Positions 9,845-19,415 of a stretch of DNA of 64,000 nt are shown one piece after another; the stretch's first letter is position 1, and the number at the start of each line of letters is the position of its first letter. The position numbers and the translations under genes were made by a program. The notes under the pieces were generated by a model, which searched no databases, was not told the DNA's origin, and was given only the letters and a program-made list of their open reading frames with translations. Source of the DNA: Catalimonadaceae bacterium JC749 (GTDB taxonomy: Bacteria; Bacteroidota; Bacteroidia; Cytophagales; Cyclobacteriaceae); NCBI GenBank assembly GCA_021730635.1, contig JAJNNC010000009.1, forward strand, positions 248,001-312,000, read 5' to 3'.

Positions 9845-11150
9845 TGCTTTCTAATATACTCTTCAGTACCTGCTGTTGGCTAATCGTTGTGAGTTGATCT
9901 CCCTTTTGAAGCATTTGCCCATGGGTTAACAAACGTCCATTGACATAAGTCAGAGTGAAACCCCTTTTGAGAACATTCTCAGGACTGAGTAAATGTAAAT
10001 AACGCTGATAGGTATCCAATTGATTTTGGGCAAGGGTGACTTGTTCGGCTGATTCTTTTTTCAGTGATTTGTGTAGTAGCGCCAGTTGATCTTTCTGATG
10101 ATCCAGTTTGAGTTCTACGCTATGACGCAACTTTTCTTTCAACTGTACAAGCCGGTTTTTATCCTGCGATACATGGGTAGCCACAGCATATTTCAGATTG
10201 TATTGCAGACTTTCCAGCTGGTATCTTTTTTCACTGATGACATGTTCTGTAAAATAAGTAATCCGCTGAGCATATTCATTAACCTGTTCTTCAAAAATCT
10301 GCATCCCATTGATCAGGAATTCAGCCACCGCCGTGGGAGTTTTCATCTTGGTATGAGCCACTAAATCTGTCACAGTTTCATCACGCTCATGCCCGATACC
10401 TGTAATCACGGGTAGGGGAAACTGGGCTACATGCGCTGCCAATCCATAAGCATCAAAGCAATCCAGATCCACCTGAGCTCCTCCTCCCCTAATGATCACC
10501 AACAGGTCAAAAGATACATCACCCAGATCCATGTGGTAAAAAATATCGTGCATGGCCGCAATGATACTATCCTCTGCTTCTTTTCCCTGCATCACCGCTC
10601 TGAAGAGCTGCACCTGAAAGGCATATCCGTACCGGTTATTTTTCAGCTGATCCATAAAGTCGCCATAGCCTGCAGCGGTGGGCGAGCTGATCACAGCAAT
10701 ACGTTGCGGAACCAAAGGCAGTGGCAAGCTCTTGTTCATCTCCATAACCCCCTCTTCGGTAAGTTGCGCAATCACTTCTTGCCGGTGGCGGGCTCTTTCG
10801 CCCAGGGTAAAGTTGGCATCAATATCTTTGATATTCAGACTGAGGCCATACAGCTCGTGAAACTTTACTTCCACCTGACTCAGAATTTTCATACCAGCCC
10901 TCAATTCTTCACCGGTGAGGGTTGCAAACCAGCCATTGAGTTTCCGGAAAGTATAACACCAGATGGTAGCCCTGATTTTAGCTGAGATATGGTTCCCTTC
11001 TTTTTCTACCAACTCCAGATAACAGTGCCCACTACTGTTTTGCCGCATTTCACCTATTTCAGCTACCACCCAGTAGGAAGGTTCCATCTGGATATCCAGG
11101 GCTTCTTTGATCAAGGTATTCAGTTCAGAAAGGTTTAAATGCGAGACCAT
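9822..11150 (-). CDS. xseA: exodeoxyribonuclease VII large subunit
   Basis: 442-residue catalytic subunit, which degrades single-stranded DNA from both ends into oligonucleotides. An N-terminal OB-fold nucleic-acid-binding domain (residues about 1-110, including YWVVAEIGEMRQNSSGHCYL) is followed by the catalytic domain with PQRIAVISSPTAAGYGDF (about 146-163), VIIRGGGAQVDLDCFD and PVITGIGHERDETVTDLVAH. A coiled-coil region follows and binds XseB. The start at 11150 gives the usual short N-terminus. It is directly coupled to xseB downstream. Confidence 0.96.
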   Translation of the reverse strand: MVSHLNLSELNTLIKEALDIQMEPSYWVVAEIGEMRQNSSGHCYLELVEKEGNHISAKIRATIWCYTFRKLNGWFATLTGEELRAGMKILSQVEVKFHELYGLSLNIKDIDANFTLGERARHRQEVIAQLTEEGVMEMNKSLPLPLVPQRIAVISSPTAAGYGDFMDQLKNNRYGYAFQVQLFRAVMQGKEAEDSIIAAMHDIFYHMDLGDVSFDLLVIIRGGGAQVDLDCFDAYGLAAHVAQFPLPVITGIGHERDETVTDLVAHTKMKTPTAVAEFLINGMQIFEEQVNEYAQRITYFTEHVISEKRYQLESLQYNLKYAVATHVSQDKNRLVQLKEKLRHSVELKLDHQKDQLALLHKSLKKESAEQVTLAQNQLDTYQRYLHLLSPENVLKRGFTLTYVNGRLLTHGQMLQKGDQLTTISQQQVLKSILESSEPKDNA

Positions 11151-11195
11151 AGGTAATGGGAATTTTTCAATAGCTGCAACGAAGGTACAACATCA

Positions 11196-11750
11196 CTAAT
11201 TTTCTTTCCTGCCTTTCCAGAAAATTTCCTGAACCTTCAGTTCCTGGGCTACTTTTCTGGCCAGTACGAAAAGATAATCAGAAAGGCGGTTGAGGTAAAT
11301 AATGACGACTGGTTCTATTCTTTCTTTATCGTGCAGGCGAACCACCGACCGCTCAGCCCGACGACAGACACAACGGGCCAGGTGACAATAGGAAACAGAA
11401 GGATGGCCACCCGGCAAGATGAAGTGGTGCATAGGAGGTAATTCAGCTTCCATTTGATCGATGGCTTTTTCCAGGGCTTCTACCTGCTCTTCTTTCAGGG
11501 TAGGTATTTTTCCTTTTCTGTGGCCGGGATCGGTAGCCAGCATAGCGCCTATGACAAACAGTTCGTTCTGGATGTGGTAGAGAATTTCTTTCCGCTGGCT
11601 GTTTACTTCTAAATCTCTGATCAATCCCAGATAGGCGTTGAGTTCATCGACCGTGCCATAGGCTTCTACTCTTTCATGAGATTTGGAAACTCTGGCTCCT
11701 CCAATCAACGCAGTAGTGCCTTCGTCACCGGTTTTGGTGTATATTTTCAT
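11196..11750 (-). CDS. cob(I)yrinic acid a,c-diamide adenosyltransferase (PduO type)
   Basis: 184-residue ATP:corrinoid adenosyltransferase, which transfers the adenosyl group of ATP to cob(I)alamin to make coenzyme B12. The N-terminal ATP-binding segment starts KIYTKTGDEGTTALIGGARV, followed by RVEAYGTVDELNAYLG (about residues 28-43). Further signatures are CRRAERSVV and YLNRLSDYLFVLAR near the C-terminus. Together these mark the PduO/MMAB family rather than CobA or EutT. There is no B12 gene nearby; it lies between xseA and a membrane/TPR gene, all on the minus strand. It probably supports methylmalonyl-CoA mutase or ribonucleotide reductase elsewhere. Confidence 0.92.
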   Translation of the reverse strand: MKIYTKTGDEGTTALIGGARVSKSHERVEAYGTVDELNAYLGLIRDLEVNSQRKEILYHIQNELFVIGAMLATDPGHRKGKIPTLKEEQVEALEKAIDQMEAELPPMHHFILPGGHPSVSYCHLARCVCRRAERSVVRLHDKERIEPVVIIYLNRLSDYLFVLARKVAQELKVQEIFWKGRKEN

Positions 11751-11811
11751 GCATACAAATTTCTCTAAAAATAAGAGGTGCTTCAGACTTAATCAAATGA
11801 TGCAGGCTCAT

Positions 11812-14800
11812 TCAAAAGGCAGGACGATTTTCTTCCAGCAGGGCTTGGTACGTTTTTACAAATTGCTGGTATTCCGAAGCGGGAATCAGTGTCTTTAATT
11901 CCTGCAAAGTCTCTTCTGCATAACTTTCCAGACCAGCCAAAATACTTTGCCGTATATAGGCTTTTAAAAGGGTAGGCGCCCCCGGATTGGTTTGTATGGC
12001 ATCGAGTAATAATTGATAGGCAAGTATATTATTTTCTTCAGGATACAGATAAGCCAGGGCCGCCAAAAACCCTTCTTCATAAAAGGGATTGTTGATCAGG
12101 TACGCATAGGCGTTTCGGGCGGTAGCCGTATCTTTGGCTACCTCAGCTCTTTTTGCCTGGTATAATTGCTTTTTATGACGATGCCAGAGCGAAATTTCCG
12201 GCAGCTGTTCTACAGAGTGCGCTATCTCAGCAAACCCTTCTGTTTTCTCCGTATGAAGTACTTCTAACCAGGAAAGATAATCTTTACCCAATGGAGCCAG
12301 CGCATCACGATCCGATTTCAGGAGAATAATCTGTTCATTCCACCAGGGCCAAGTTTCAGTAGCACGCTGCCGTAACAGGTCATGCAAGGCCAGCACCTTG
12401 TAATTAGGGTCTTTAAATGCCTCTAACACATTACTGATTGAGGACTCCTCCAGCTCCCCACCCCGGTACCGGAGGAAAAGATAACGAAAGGCATCATCTT
12501 CCTGTGTGATGTATTGAGACAGTGCCTGTTGATCTAACACTTTTAGCATATCCTGAGCAACCAGCTTCACCCCTTCCGACGTTTCAACCGAATCGCTTAA
12601 TAAATGCTGCCAAACAGTTCTTACACTACTCCAATCGGGAGCAACTCCAGTGGCTGTAGCTTCTGTCAGGCTGATAGCCTCCCTGAATGCCGCATCCTCA
12701 AAAGAGGATTGGGCCGCTTTCTTAAAATACCGCATAGCCACGGCAGGAGCTTGCTGTTGTAAAGCCCACAATCCTAAGACATTGTTGTAATAGCCTGTTT
12801 TGAAAGGATTCAGGGACTGTAGGCGGTCTAAAATTTTGAAAGCATCCACAACACGGTTGCGGGCATAATTGGCCAATCCCAGCCCATAGGAAAGCGGTTC
12901 GTTGAACCTCCCGTTTTCAGCTTTGTCTGCTAACAGTGCCACCTGCCGGAGCAGGGTAGTATCTGCTTCCGACCGTTGATGAAACAGATAATTGTAGGTA
13001 TAGGCAAAGCTGAAACTACCCAACAGGGAATCTTCCGGCATTTGCCAGGTAAACGCCTGGGATGCGGAAGATGCTTCCGGACGCTGGTTGTATAACAGTA
13101 AAGTGTTGATCTGATTTTGAATATAATTTGGGTCGGTCACCGTTTCCTCCACCAACGAATCAACCGAGAAGGAAATCGAACCGGCCGACCTGGCAAGGAT
13201 GGACAGGGTATTGGCCTCAGCCGCCTTTCGGGTGTCCGCATGTTCCATCGCTTCCTGCAGGTAGAGTAAGGCTGAGTCCGTAACGGAAGTTCTTCCATAA
13301 ATCAAAGCCAGATTGTTCTGCAGATAAGCGTTATCGGGAAATTGTTGTAGACCTTGCCTGACATTGAACATTGCATCAAAAAACTGATTATTTTCAATCA
13401 GCGCATTACTATAATTGACCAATGCATAAGGTGTAGGATTTTTATTCAGGGCTTCTTTAAAATAATAAGGAGCCAGCATCTGATCTTGATGTGCCCTGGC
13501 TAACGTTCCCAGCGAGTAATTAGACCGGTGATTATTATATCCATACTGATCTCCCAGTTTGTAATACTGCTCTGCCACAAAGGTATCGCTACTGGATAGG
13601 TTCAAATCCCCAATGCCATTGTAATATCCGGCCACTGCCTGGTAAAAGGGAAACATACTAGCCCGGAGAAAAAAGGCTACCACTGCTATGGTGCCAACGA
13701 TCTGGGCTGTGCCATAGGGAAAGGTGGTGGGCTTATACATCACCCGGTACACCTGTTTATTTTCCATCAACGGCCCCACAAAATTGGCTATGATATATAA
13801 AAAGAAAAGCAATCCATACCCCAACTGACTAAAGACAATACTGTCTTCCAGGGTTTCTACCATGGGATCGTTGGCCGTTGCAAAAAAATAACTACAGGTA
13901 GCCAGCGTAATGATGGCCAGGGTAAGGTAGACAAACGCTCCCACCGGGTTAAAAGGAAATATAAACTGATACTGTATTTCTCGCCACGAAAACTCCCAAA
14001 TACCAATCACAATCAATACAGCCAGCAGGAAAAAAGCATTCAGGTATAATATCTCCCACTGGATGTTGCCAGCATTCTTTAGGTACAACAAGAACACATT
14101 GGCCAGGTATACGACAGAAAGAACAGAAAAATGAACGATACTATTTTTACTGTGCGCTGTGTTGCTACGGGTCACCAGCATTAAAAAGAAACTGATGGCT
14201 ACATGTCCCAGCAAAAAGATAAAAATGATACTCAGCACCACCGGTACGATGATACCATAGCTCACCAGCATCAGCACGGGATGAGCTGCTTCTGAAAAAA
14301 CCGCGATGAACAATGCAAAAATCAGGGTAATCACCGTAAAGACAAGCATCCTGGGCCCTAAACCCACTTCCGGCCGGATACTTCGGAAATAATACGTAGC
14401 AGGAAGGTACAAGGACAAGGCGACTATCAGTCCCAGCTTATCAGTTTCGCCAAACAGAAGCAATTGCTCCAGCTTGAAACTGATCAAAATACCAATCAGG
14501 AGCAATACACCGAAATAGTACCAAAACTGCCGGAGGGTGCTGATGACAACCGATAAAACGATTAAACTAAGCCCCAGTATCAGTAGAAAAGCATACGCAG
14601 CCTGTTCATTCACTTGTATAGAGCTCCCCCGGTATGTTTCACTGACCACATAATTATCGGCCGTAAAAGAAAAATCGAACAACCCTACCTTGAACTGATC
14701 CACTGCAACGGGCACTTCATCAATTTCAGAAAGCAGCTCCCAGCGAATGACAGGGGCAGGGCTACGCCCATAACTGACTCCAAACCAAACCAGAACGGAG

Positions 14801-14877
14801 GCCAGCACAAGGAGTAAAAAATAGAAAAAAAAGCGGCTGTGGGGATGCCAGGAATTCCAAAAGCTAAGTTGATTCAT
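11812..14877 (-). CDS. large multi-spanning membrane protein with TPR region, function unknown
   Basis: 1021-residue protein. The first 410 residues hold about 12 hydrophobic helices (for example FFFYFLLLVLASVLVWFG near residue 20 and IVHFSVLSVVYLANVFLLYL near 245). They include one larger loop at residues about 37-90. From about residue 420 the protein is soluble and helical with TPR-like pairs (LARAHQDQMLAPYYFKEALN, ALIYGRTSVTDSALLYLQEA, YLQNNLALIYG). I do not recognise a catalytic motif. The layout, membrane block then long TPR superhelix, suggests an inner-membrane platform for a periplasmic or cytosolic complex. Neighbours (adenosyltransferase, gatC) give no clue. Confidence 0.7.
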   Translation of the reverse strand: MNQLSFWNSWHPHSRFFFYFLLLVLASVLVWFGVSYGRSPAPVIRWELLSEIDEVPVAVDQFKVGLFDFSFTADNYVVSETYRGSSIQVNEQAAYAFLLILGLSLIVLSVVISTLRQFWYYFGVLLLIGILISFKLEQLLLFGETDKLGLIVALSLYLPATYYFRSIRPEVGLGPRMLVFTVITLIFALFIAVFSEAAHPVLMLVSYGIIVPVVLSIIFIFLLGHVAISFFLMLVTRSNTAHSKNSIVHFSVLSVVYLANVFLLYLKNAGNIQWEILYLNAFFLLAVLIVIGIWEFSWREIQYQFIFPFNPVGAFVYLTLAIITLATCSYFFATANDPMVETLEDSIVFSQLGYGLLFFLYIIANFVGPLMENKQVYRVMYKPTTFPYGTAQIVGTIAVVAFFLRASMFPFYQAVAGYYNGIGDLNLSSSDTFVAEQYYKLGDQYGYNNHRSNYSLGTLARAHQDQMLAPYYFKEALNKNPTPYALVNYSNALIENNQFFDAMFNVRQGLQQFPDNAYLQNNLALIYGRTSVTDSALLYLQEAMEHADTRKAAEANTLSILARSAGSISFSVDSLVEETVTDPNYIQNQINTLLLYNQRPEASSASQAFTWQMPEDSLLGSFSFAYTYNYLFHQRSEADTTLLRQVALLADKAENGRFNEPLSYGLGLANYARNRVVDAFKILDRLQSLNPFKTGYYNNVLGLWALQQQAPAVAMRYFKKAAQSSFEDAAFREAISLTEATATGVAPDWSSVRTVWQHLLSDSVETSEGVKLVAQDMLKVLDQQALSQYITQEDDAFRYLFLRYRGGELEESSISNVLEAFKDPNYKVLALHDLLRQRATETWPWWNEQIILLKSDRDALAPLGKDYLSWLEVLHTEKTEGFAEIAHSVEQLPEISLWHRHKKQLYQAKRAEVAKDTATARNAYAYLINNPFYEEGFLAALAYLYPEENNILAYQLLLDAIQTNPGAPTLLKAYIRQSILAGLESYAEETLQELKTLIPASEYQQFVKTYQALLEENRPAF

Positions 14878-14962
14878 GCTTGTACCTTATCTATCCGCGA
14901 AATAGTGAAAATTTCGGAAAACTAGGTTTAGCATGTAACGAATTTGTTATTTTTATATGATA

Positions 14963-15250
14963 TTAATCCAGCACTTTTGGTACCCGAAAATAATGCTGGT
15001 CTTTCTTGGGGGCATTGAGCAGGCCACTCTGATGCGACAGGTGTTCTCCAATGTGATCTTCTCTGAATTTATTAACCTCCAGCGACATATTGGTTAAAGG
15101 CTGTATGTCGGTGGTATCCACCTCATTCAGTTGTTCCACCCAATCCAATATTTCCGTCATGCTATCCTTAATTTGATCTTCAGCCTGTTCATCAAATTCT
15201 AAACGAGCCAGATGGGCTATCTTACGGACGGTTTCTCTATCGATTTTCAT
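14963..15250 (-). CDS. gatC: Asp-tRNA(Asn)/Glu-tRNA(Gln) amidotransferase subunit GatC
   Basis: Small subunit of the GatCAB transamidase that converts misacylated Glu-tRNA(Gln) or Asp-tRNA(Asn). The start chosen is the ATG at 15250, giving 95 residues beginning MKIDRETVRKIAHLARLEFD, the exact family start. A longer open frame to 15340 adds 30 residues with no counterpart in the family. The middle carries ILDWVEQLNEVDTTDIQPLT and the end the typical LRxD-like FREDHIGEHL and FRVPKVLD. It overlaps the end of plsC by 14 bp. gatA and gatB are not nearby, which is usual in this phylum. Confidence 0.94.
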   Translation of the reverse strand: MKIDRETVRKIAHLARLEFDEQAEDQIKDSMTEILDWVEQLNEVDTTDIQPLTNMSLEVNKFREDHIGEHLSHQSGLLNAPKKDQHYFRVPKVLD

Positions 15251-16004
15251 AAGTTTCCGGCGTTTGGCTTTGAATATGAGGAAAATATTTGGAAAGTTCT
15301 GTATGAATAATCCAGAAAGTTTGTTGTTTAAGCTTTTCAATGTCTTTTTCTCCCATCCCTTTGGTCTCTATAGGTTCATGAAAAATAACTTTGGGCCTTC
15401 GGGGACGCATCAACAGTTTACCATCATCGGGCAAAATCATTCCATTGTAGGGCATCGTCACGGGCACAATGGGTATTTGTTTTTCAATGGCTACCCGGAA
15501 AGGGCCGTTTTTGAAAGGGGCTAAGTGCATCGCATCTACTGATTTGATACCTCCTTCCGGAAACATCACTACACTTTTCCCCTCGTCTACTGCGCTGCAA
15601 CTGGCGAGCAATGCCAGATAACGGCTACGTACACTTTCCCGATCCACTGTGATGTGTAACTTTTTGAACATGAAACCAAACAAAGGAATTTTGGTCAGAG
15701 AAATTTTCCCCACAAATACAAACGGTTTGGGAACATACCCCATCACGGCTATGTCCAAGAGAGAAAAGTGATTGGGTGCAAAAACGTATGCTTGATTTTT
15801 CTTTAATCTGGCTCTCCACTCCGTTCTGACAGGAACAAAAGAAAGCGTAAAAAAAGCCCTACCCCAAAACTGGTTGAGCAACAGGGCAGACTTATGCCAC
15901 CTCCTTTTGAGTGACAACACCAGAAAAGCGGGCAGTAACGCTAAGAAGACAGACGAAAAGATAAAAAGCCCGTACGTAGCATACAGTCTGATAAGCACTT
16001 TCAT
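15237..16004 (-). CDS. plsC: 1-acyl-sn-glycerol-3-phosphate acyltransferase
   Basis: 255-residue membrane-associated acyltransferase that makes phosphatidic acid from lysophosphatidate. An N-terminal membrane helix (residues about 10-31) precedes the catalytic NHFSLLD (H79 to D84, the HxxxxD motif). The glycerophosphate-binding motif appears as MFPEGGIKS (about 148-156); the usual FPEGTRS has Gly-Ile-Lys here. PIVPVTMPYNG (about 176-186) is block IV. It overlaps gatC by 14 bp, suggesting co-transcription. Confidence 0.9.
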   Translation of the reverse strand: MKVLIRLYATYGLFIFSSVFLALLPAFLVLSLKRRWHKSALLLNQFWGRAFFTLSFVPVRTEWRARLKKNQAYVFAPNHFSLLDIAVMGYVPKPFVFVGKISLTKIPLFGFMFKKLHITVDRESVRSRYLALLASCSAVDEGKSVVMFPEGGIKSVDAMHLAPFKNGPFRVAIEKQIPIVPVTMPYNGMILPDDGKLLMRPRRPKVIFHEPIETKGMGEKDIEKLKQQTFWIIHTELSKYFPHIQSQTPETYENR

Positions 16005-16078
16005 GCTAACTCCTGTTCAAATTTTCTCCTATGATAAAACTAAAAAAACGAATATAGCCGAAAATTCATAAACTGAAT

Positions 16079-16420
16079 TTACCTGTTTTTCCACAGGCCT
16101 GCTGCCTGTGATCTGAGTAACGCCCGGATCTCCTGTAAACCTATCCCTGACACCTTCCGGGCTATGGGTTCCAGTTGTTCCGGAGAACCCTGAAAATGAA
16201 ATGTACGGTGAATATGCGTCATGGTTTCCTGCGGTTTCAGTGCGGCAGCAGGAGAAGAACTTTCCAGTTCGTAGAAAGGTCCCATTTGCCCACCTTCTTC
16301 CAAAGGTCCATCATTGTAAGCATTTACCGCATCGCCCTGAAAAGGTTCCTCCTGCATTTCCCCCATAGCGTTTTGGCAGGTGACCATGAGCATCCCCAGC
16401 AATTTCCAACTATATTTCAT
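16079..16420 (-). pseudogene. C-terminal fragment of a DUF6786-family protein
   Basis: The 113-residue frame matches, from memory, only the C-terminal part of the Bacteroidota DUF6786 family, whose full members are about 350-400 residues and usually secreted. Diagnostic stretches are EMQEEPFQGDAVNAYNDGP (residues about 21-39), GPFYELESSSPAAALKPQET and MTHIHRTFHFQG. The first 15 residues (MKYSWKLLGMLMVTC) look like a hydrophobic segment but have no family counterpart that I recall. Either the upstream two thirds were lost by deletion, or a short product is made from the ATG 3 bp after the fructosamine kinase stop. The frame itself is intact. I call it a remnant, with a functional short protein as the alternative. 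Confidence 0.6.
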
Positions 16421-16423
16421 CAG

Positions 16424-17314
16424 CTATCCTGCATATTTCTGGGCAATACGCCAGGCCTGCTGGCCATAGCCTCCCCCAAATAAATAATAGTGGTTTAAGT
16501 AATGGTAAAGCATGTATAATTCTCTTCTTTCTTTCCATTCCGAAGGCAGCGGAAAGGTTTCCTGATAGGCATCCCAAACGCGGTCGGCATACCCGCCAAA
16601 CATGGCCATCATCGCCAGATCAAATTCCCGGTCGGCATAGTAACTGGCAGGGTCTATCAGGGCGGGTCCTTCCTGCGTATACATATAATTACCCGACCAT
16701 AAATCCCCATGATTCAGGGAGGCTTTGGGTTGATGGCCGATCCAATCGGGCAGTCTTTCCACAAGACGATCGTATGTATTTTTCTCTGCGCTGGACAAGA
16801 CTCGCTTCTGTTCTATCAGCCGGATCAGATGTGCTATCCGCTGTTTTCCAAAAAAAGAAACCCAGTCTTCATTCCAGGTGTTGTTTTGCGGTGTTGATCC
16901 ACAATAGTTATTATGAGAAAACCCAAAAGCTTGTTGCTGATTCTGATGGAGTTCGGCAATACCTCTGCCCAGTATCTCATCTTGTTGAGCTGTCTGGGTT
17001 GAAGGAGGTTTTAGAAAATTTGTCACTAATATAGCGGGTAGTTCATGTTCAGGCTGCGTTTTCACCACCACCCGGGGAATTACCAATGAAGTCTGCGCTT
17101 TACCCAATGCTTCCAGACACTCTGCTTCTCGCAGGAACATGTCCGCCGGCCCCTGATCGTTCCATTTACAAAAAAATGCCCCCCGGTTTGTAATCAACTG
17201 CGAAGCGTGGTTGATACAACCTCCTCCCATGGCCTGCTGGGCCTGTATAAAGACGGATTCCCCTAAAGCATCTGTCAATAATTTTTCCAGTGCCTGTTTG
17301 AGTACTTCCTTCAT
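16424..17314 (-). CDS. fructosamine kinase family protein
   Basis: 296-residue kinase of the fructosamine/ketosamine-3-kinase family, which phosphorylates sugar adducts on protein or free amines and so allows deglycation. The APH-like catalytic motif NHGDLWSGN is at residues 201-209 and the metal-binding ALIDPASYY at 218-226. YYADREFDLAMMAMFGGY is characteristic of the family. The early segment GGGCINHASQL (30-40) is the nucleotide loop. The DUF6786 fragment begins 3 bp after its stop. It is the first gene of this small minus-strand pair. Confidence 0.93.
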   Translation of the reverse strand: MKEVLKQALEKLLTDALGESVFIQAQQAMGGGCINHASQLITNRGAFFCKWNDQGPADMFLREAECLEALGKAQTSLVIPRVVVKTQPEHELPAILVTNFLKPPSTQTAQQDEILGRGIAELHQNQQQAFGFSHNNYCGSTPQNNTWNEDWVSFFGKQRIAHLIRLIEQKRVLSSAEKNTYDRLVERLPDWIGHQPKASLNHGDLWSGNYMYTQEGPALIDPASYYADREFDLAMMAMFGGYADRVWDAYQETFPLPSEWKERRELYMLYHYLNHYYLFGGGYGQQAWRIAQKYAG

Positions 17315-17359
17315 AGCATCCTTTGATCAACCATTCGTAAAAGGGCATTAACCGATGGG

Positions 17360-19387
17360 TTAAGCATTCCTGTCCTTACTTCTTTTTTCATTATACACCT
17401 TAATGACGGTATAGTAAATGCCAGCCGTAATCAGGATTAGCAGTATGAGTCCGGGATAGCTTCCTGCTGGCGGCTCCTCAAAAATCCGCCATTGGTCTAC
17501 ATTACTGACCACAATGCCTATTGCGATCAGAATACCCATCAGGGCCTCACCGGTAATGAGTCCGGAAGCCAGTAGCAATCCAGCCTTATCTGCCTGTTCT
17601 CTGGCCTGTTTTTCCCGGGAAGTATGTTTCTTATAGTATCGGGAAGTAAGCCAGGCCAGTATGCCTCCGAGAAAAATAGAGGTATCCAACTCGAGAGGAA
17701 GATACAATCCAACGGCCACGGCCAACACGGGCATTTTAAAATCTGACTTGATCTTGTGAAGATACACATCGATGGCAATGATCACCCCGGCAATAAAAGC
17801 ACCTATGATGACCATGTTCCAGGGCAATCCTCCACCAAAGATTCCGGAAGCCACACTTTGCATCAGCGTAGCTTGTGGGGCTGCCAGCGCATTAGGATGC
17901 TCCGGTGTGGGAGCGCCCATGCCGTAGCCTATCAGCAGATAGTTTAGTACGGGGGCAATTGCGATAGCGCCAGCGATCACTCCTACGCCCTGCATGATTT
18001 GCTGCTTGTAGGGCGTAGCCCCCAACACATATCCGGCTTTCAGATCCTGCATATTATCTCCTGCGATGGCAGCAGCACAGCATACTACCGCGCCTACTAA
18101 GATAGCGGCGGCGGCCCCTCTTCCCGGATCACCGGTTCCCATCAAGGCAGCCAACAGCAAAGCAGTGGCCAGGATCGTTGCAATGGTTACTCCGGAGATA
18201 GGATTGTTGGAACTACCCACCAGTCCGGCCATATAACCAGCTACTGCTGAGAACAGGAAGCCGGCAATAACCATGATGATGGCCATCACACCGGTGATAC
18301 TTACCTGTCGGATTTCGCCCAGATAGATGATAAAGATAGGCACTACCATCACGCCAATGCCTATCAGTACCCAGGACATAGGTGTGTCCAGATCTGTGCG
18401 TATTTTATTTTTTAAATGACTGCTTCCCGCTTTGAAGGCCTGCACCCCAGAGATAAAAGCACCCTGCAGAGAGGACCTTAAACTGATTAAAGCCCAGAGG
18501 CCACCTACCACCATAGCCCCTACTCCCAAATACCGGATTTGACTTCCCCAAAGGGTAATACCTATTTGAGCTGGGTCCGTTAGTCCCTCCGGAGGTCCAT
18601 ACAGACCAATATAAATAGGAATGGCCAGATACCAACTGATAGCACCTCCCAGAAAAACCAGGAAAGAAATGTTGAGTCCTACAATGTAACCCACCGCTAC
18701 CAGGGCAGGCGAAAGGTTTAACCCAAAGTAAAAATATACCTTCTGGTTCCAGAGCGCTGCTTTCTCAAACAAATTTTGCCAAAGGTTGAGGGCCGCGTCA
18801 CTTAGTTTAAATAAACCTCCTATCAACCCACCCCATATCAGATATTGCACAGATTTACCTCCGGTCTCACCGGATTTTAACACTTCAGCGGTAGCCACCC
18901 CTTCAGGAAAAGTGAGCTTTTCTTTGATTATTAGGGCGTTCCGTAAAGGGATAGTAAATAGGATACCCAACAATCCTCCGGTCATGGAAATCAAGGTAGT
19001 TTCCCAGTAATTAAATTCCTGCCAGTAGCCCATGATGACCAGGGCAGGAATGGTAAAAATGACCCCTGCTGCCAGAGATTCACCAGCCGATGCTGCCGTT
19101 TGTACCAGGTTATTTTCCAGCACATTGGAATGCTTAAAAGCTTTTAAGACAGCCATGGAAATTACAGCCGCCGGTATGGAGGCAGATACCGTGAGTCCGG
19201 CAAAAAGGCCAAAATAAGCATTGGCAGCCGATAAGACGACGGAAAGAATAGCGCCAAGAATGATGGCTTTGAGTGTCAGTTCGGGCAGCCTGGTTTCAGG
19301 ACTGATATAGGGTTTTTCCTTTTCGGAGGTTTCTTCAGCCAGGGGTTTTTCTTCTATCATGCATTTGAGATCATTCTCAACAAACAT
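17360..19387 (-). CDS. OPT family oligopeptide transporter
   Basis: Proton-coupled transporter of the OPT superfamily (prokaryotic oligopeptide/YSL-like branch), expected in the inner membrane with about 15 helices. Family segments include LSAANAYFGLFAGLTVSASI (residues about 56-75), LTFPEGVATAEVLKSGE (about 163-179) and LGATPYKQQIMQG near residue 465. Length of 675 is typical. An ATG nine codons in (19360, MIEEKPLAEE) may be the true start, since a TATGTTTG element on the minus strand overlaps the first ATG. The substrate is unknown; small peptides or metal chelates are the usual options. Confidence 0.92.
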   Translation of the reverse strand: MFVENDLKCMIEEKPLAEETSEKEKPYISPETRLPELTLKAIILGAILSVVLSAANAYFGLFAGLTVSASIPAAVISMAVLKAFKHSNVLENNLVQTAASAGESLAAGVIFTIPALVIMGYWQEFNYWETTLISMTGGLLGILFTIPLRNALIIKEKLTFPEGVATAEVLKSGETGGKSVQYLIWGGLIGGLFKLSDAALNLWQNLFEKAALWNQKVYFYFGLNLSPALVAVGYIVGLNISFLVFLGGAISWYLAIPIYIGLYGPPEGLTDPAQIGITLWGSQIRYLGVGAMVVGGLWALISLRSSLQGAFISGVQAFKAGSSHLKNKIRTDLDTPMSWVLIGIGVMVVPIFIIYLGEIRQVSITGVMAIIMVIAGFLFSAVAGYMAGLVGSSNNPISGVTIATILATALLLAALMGTGDPGRGAAAAILVGAVVCCAAAIAGDNMQDLKAGYVLGATPYKQQIMQGVGVIAGAIAIAPVLNYLLIGYGMGAPTPEHPNALAAPQATLMQSVASGIFGGGLPWNMVIIGAFIAGVIIAIDVYLHKIKSDFKMPVLAVAVGLYLPLELDTSIFLGGILAWLTSRYYKKHTSREKQAREQADKAGLLLASGLITGEALMGILIAIGIVVSNVDQWRIFEEPPAGSYPGLILLILITAGIYYTVIKVYNEKRSKDRNA

Positions 19388-19415
19388 AACAAGTGTTTAG
19401 AAAAAACCCATAGCG

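Noticed and set aside
10431-10985. 184-residue plus-strand frame opposite xseA
   Set aside because: Lies wholly antisense to the firmly identified XseA, with no family signature.
14963-15340. GatC with a 30-residue N-terminal extension
   Set aside because: The family starts at MKIDRETVRKIA; the extension lies inside plsC and has no homologous counterpart.
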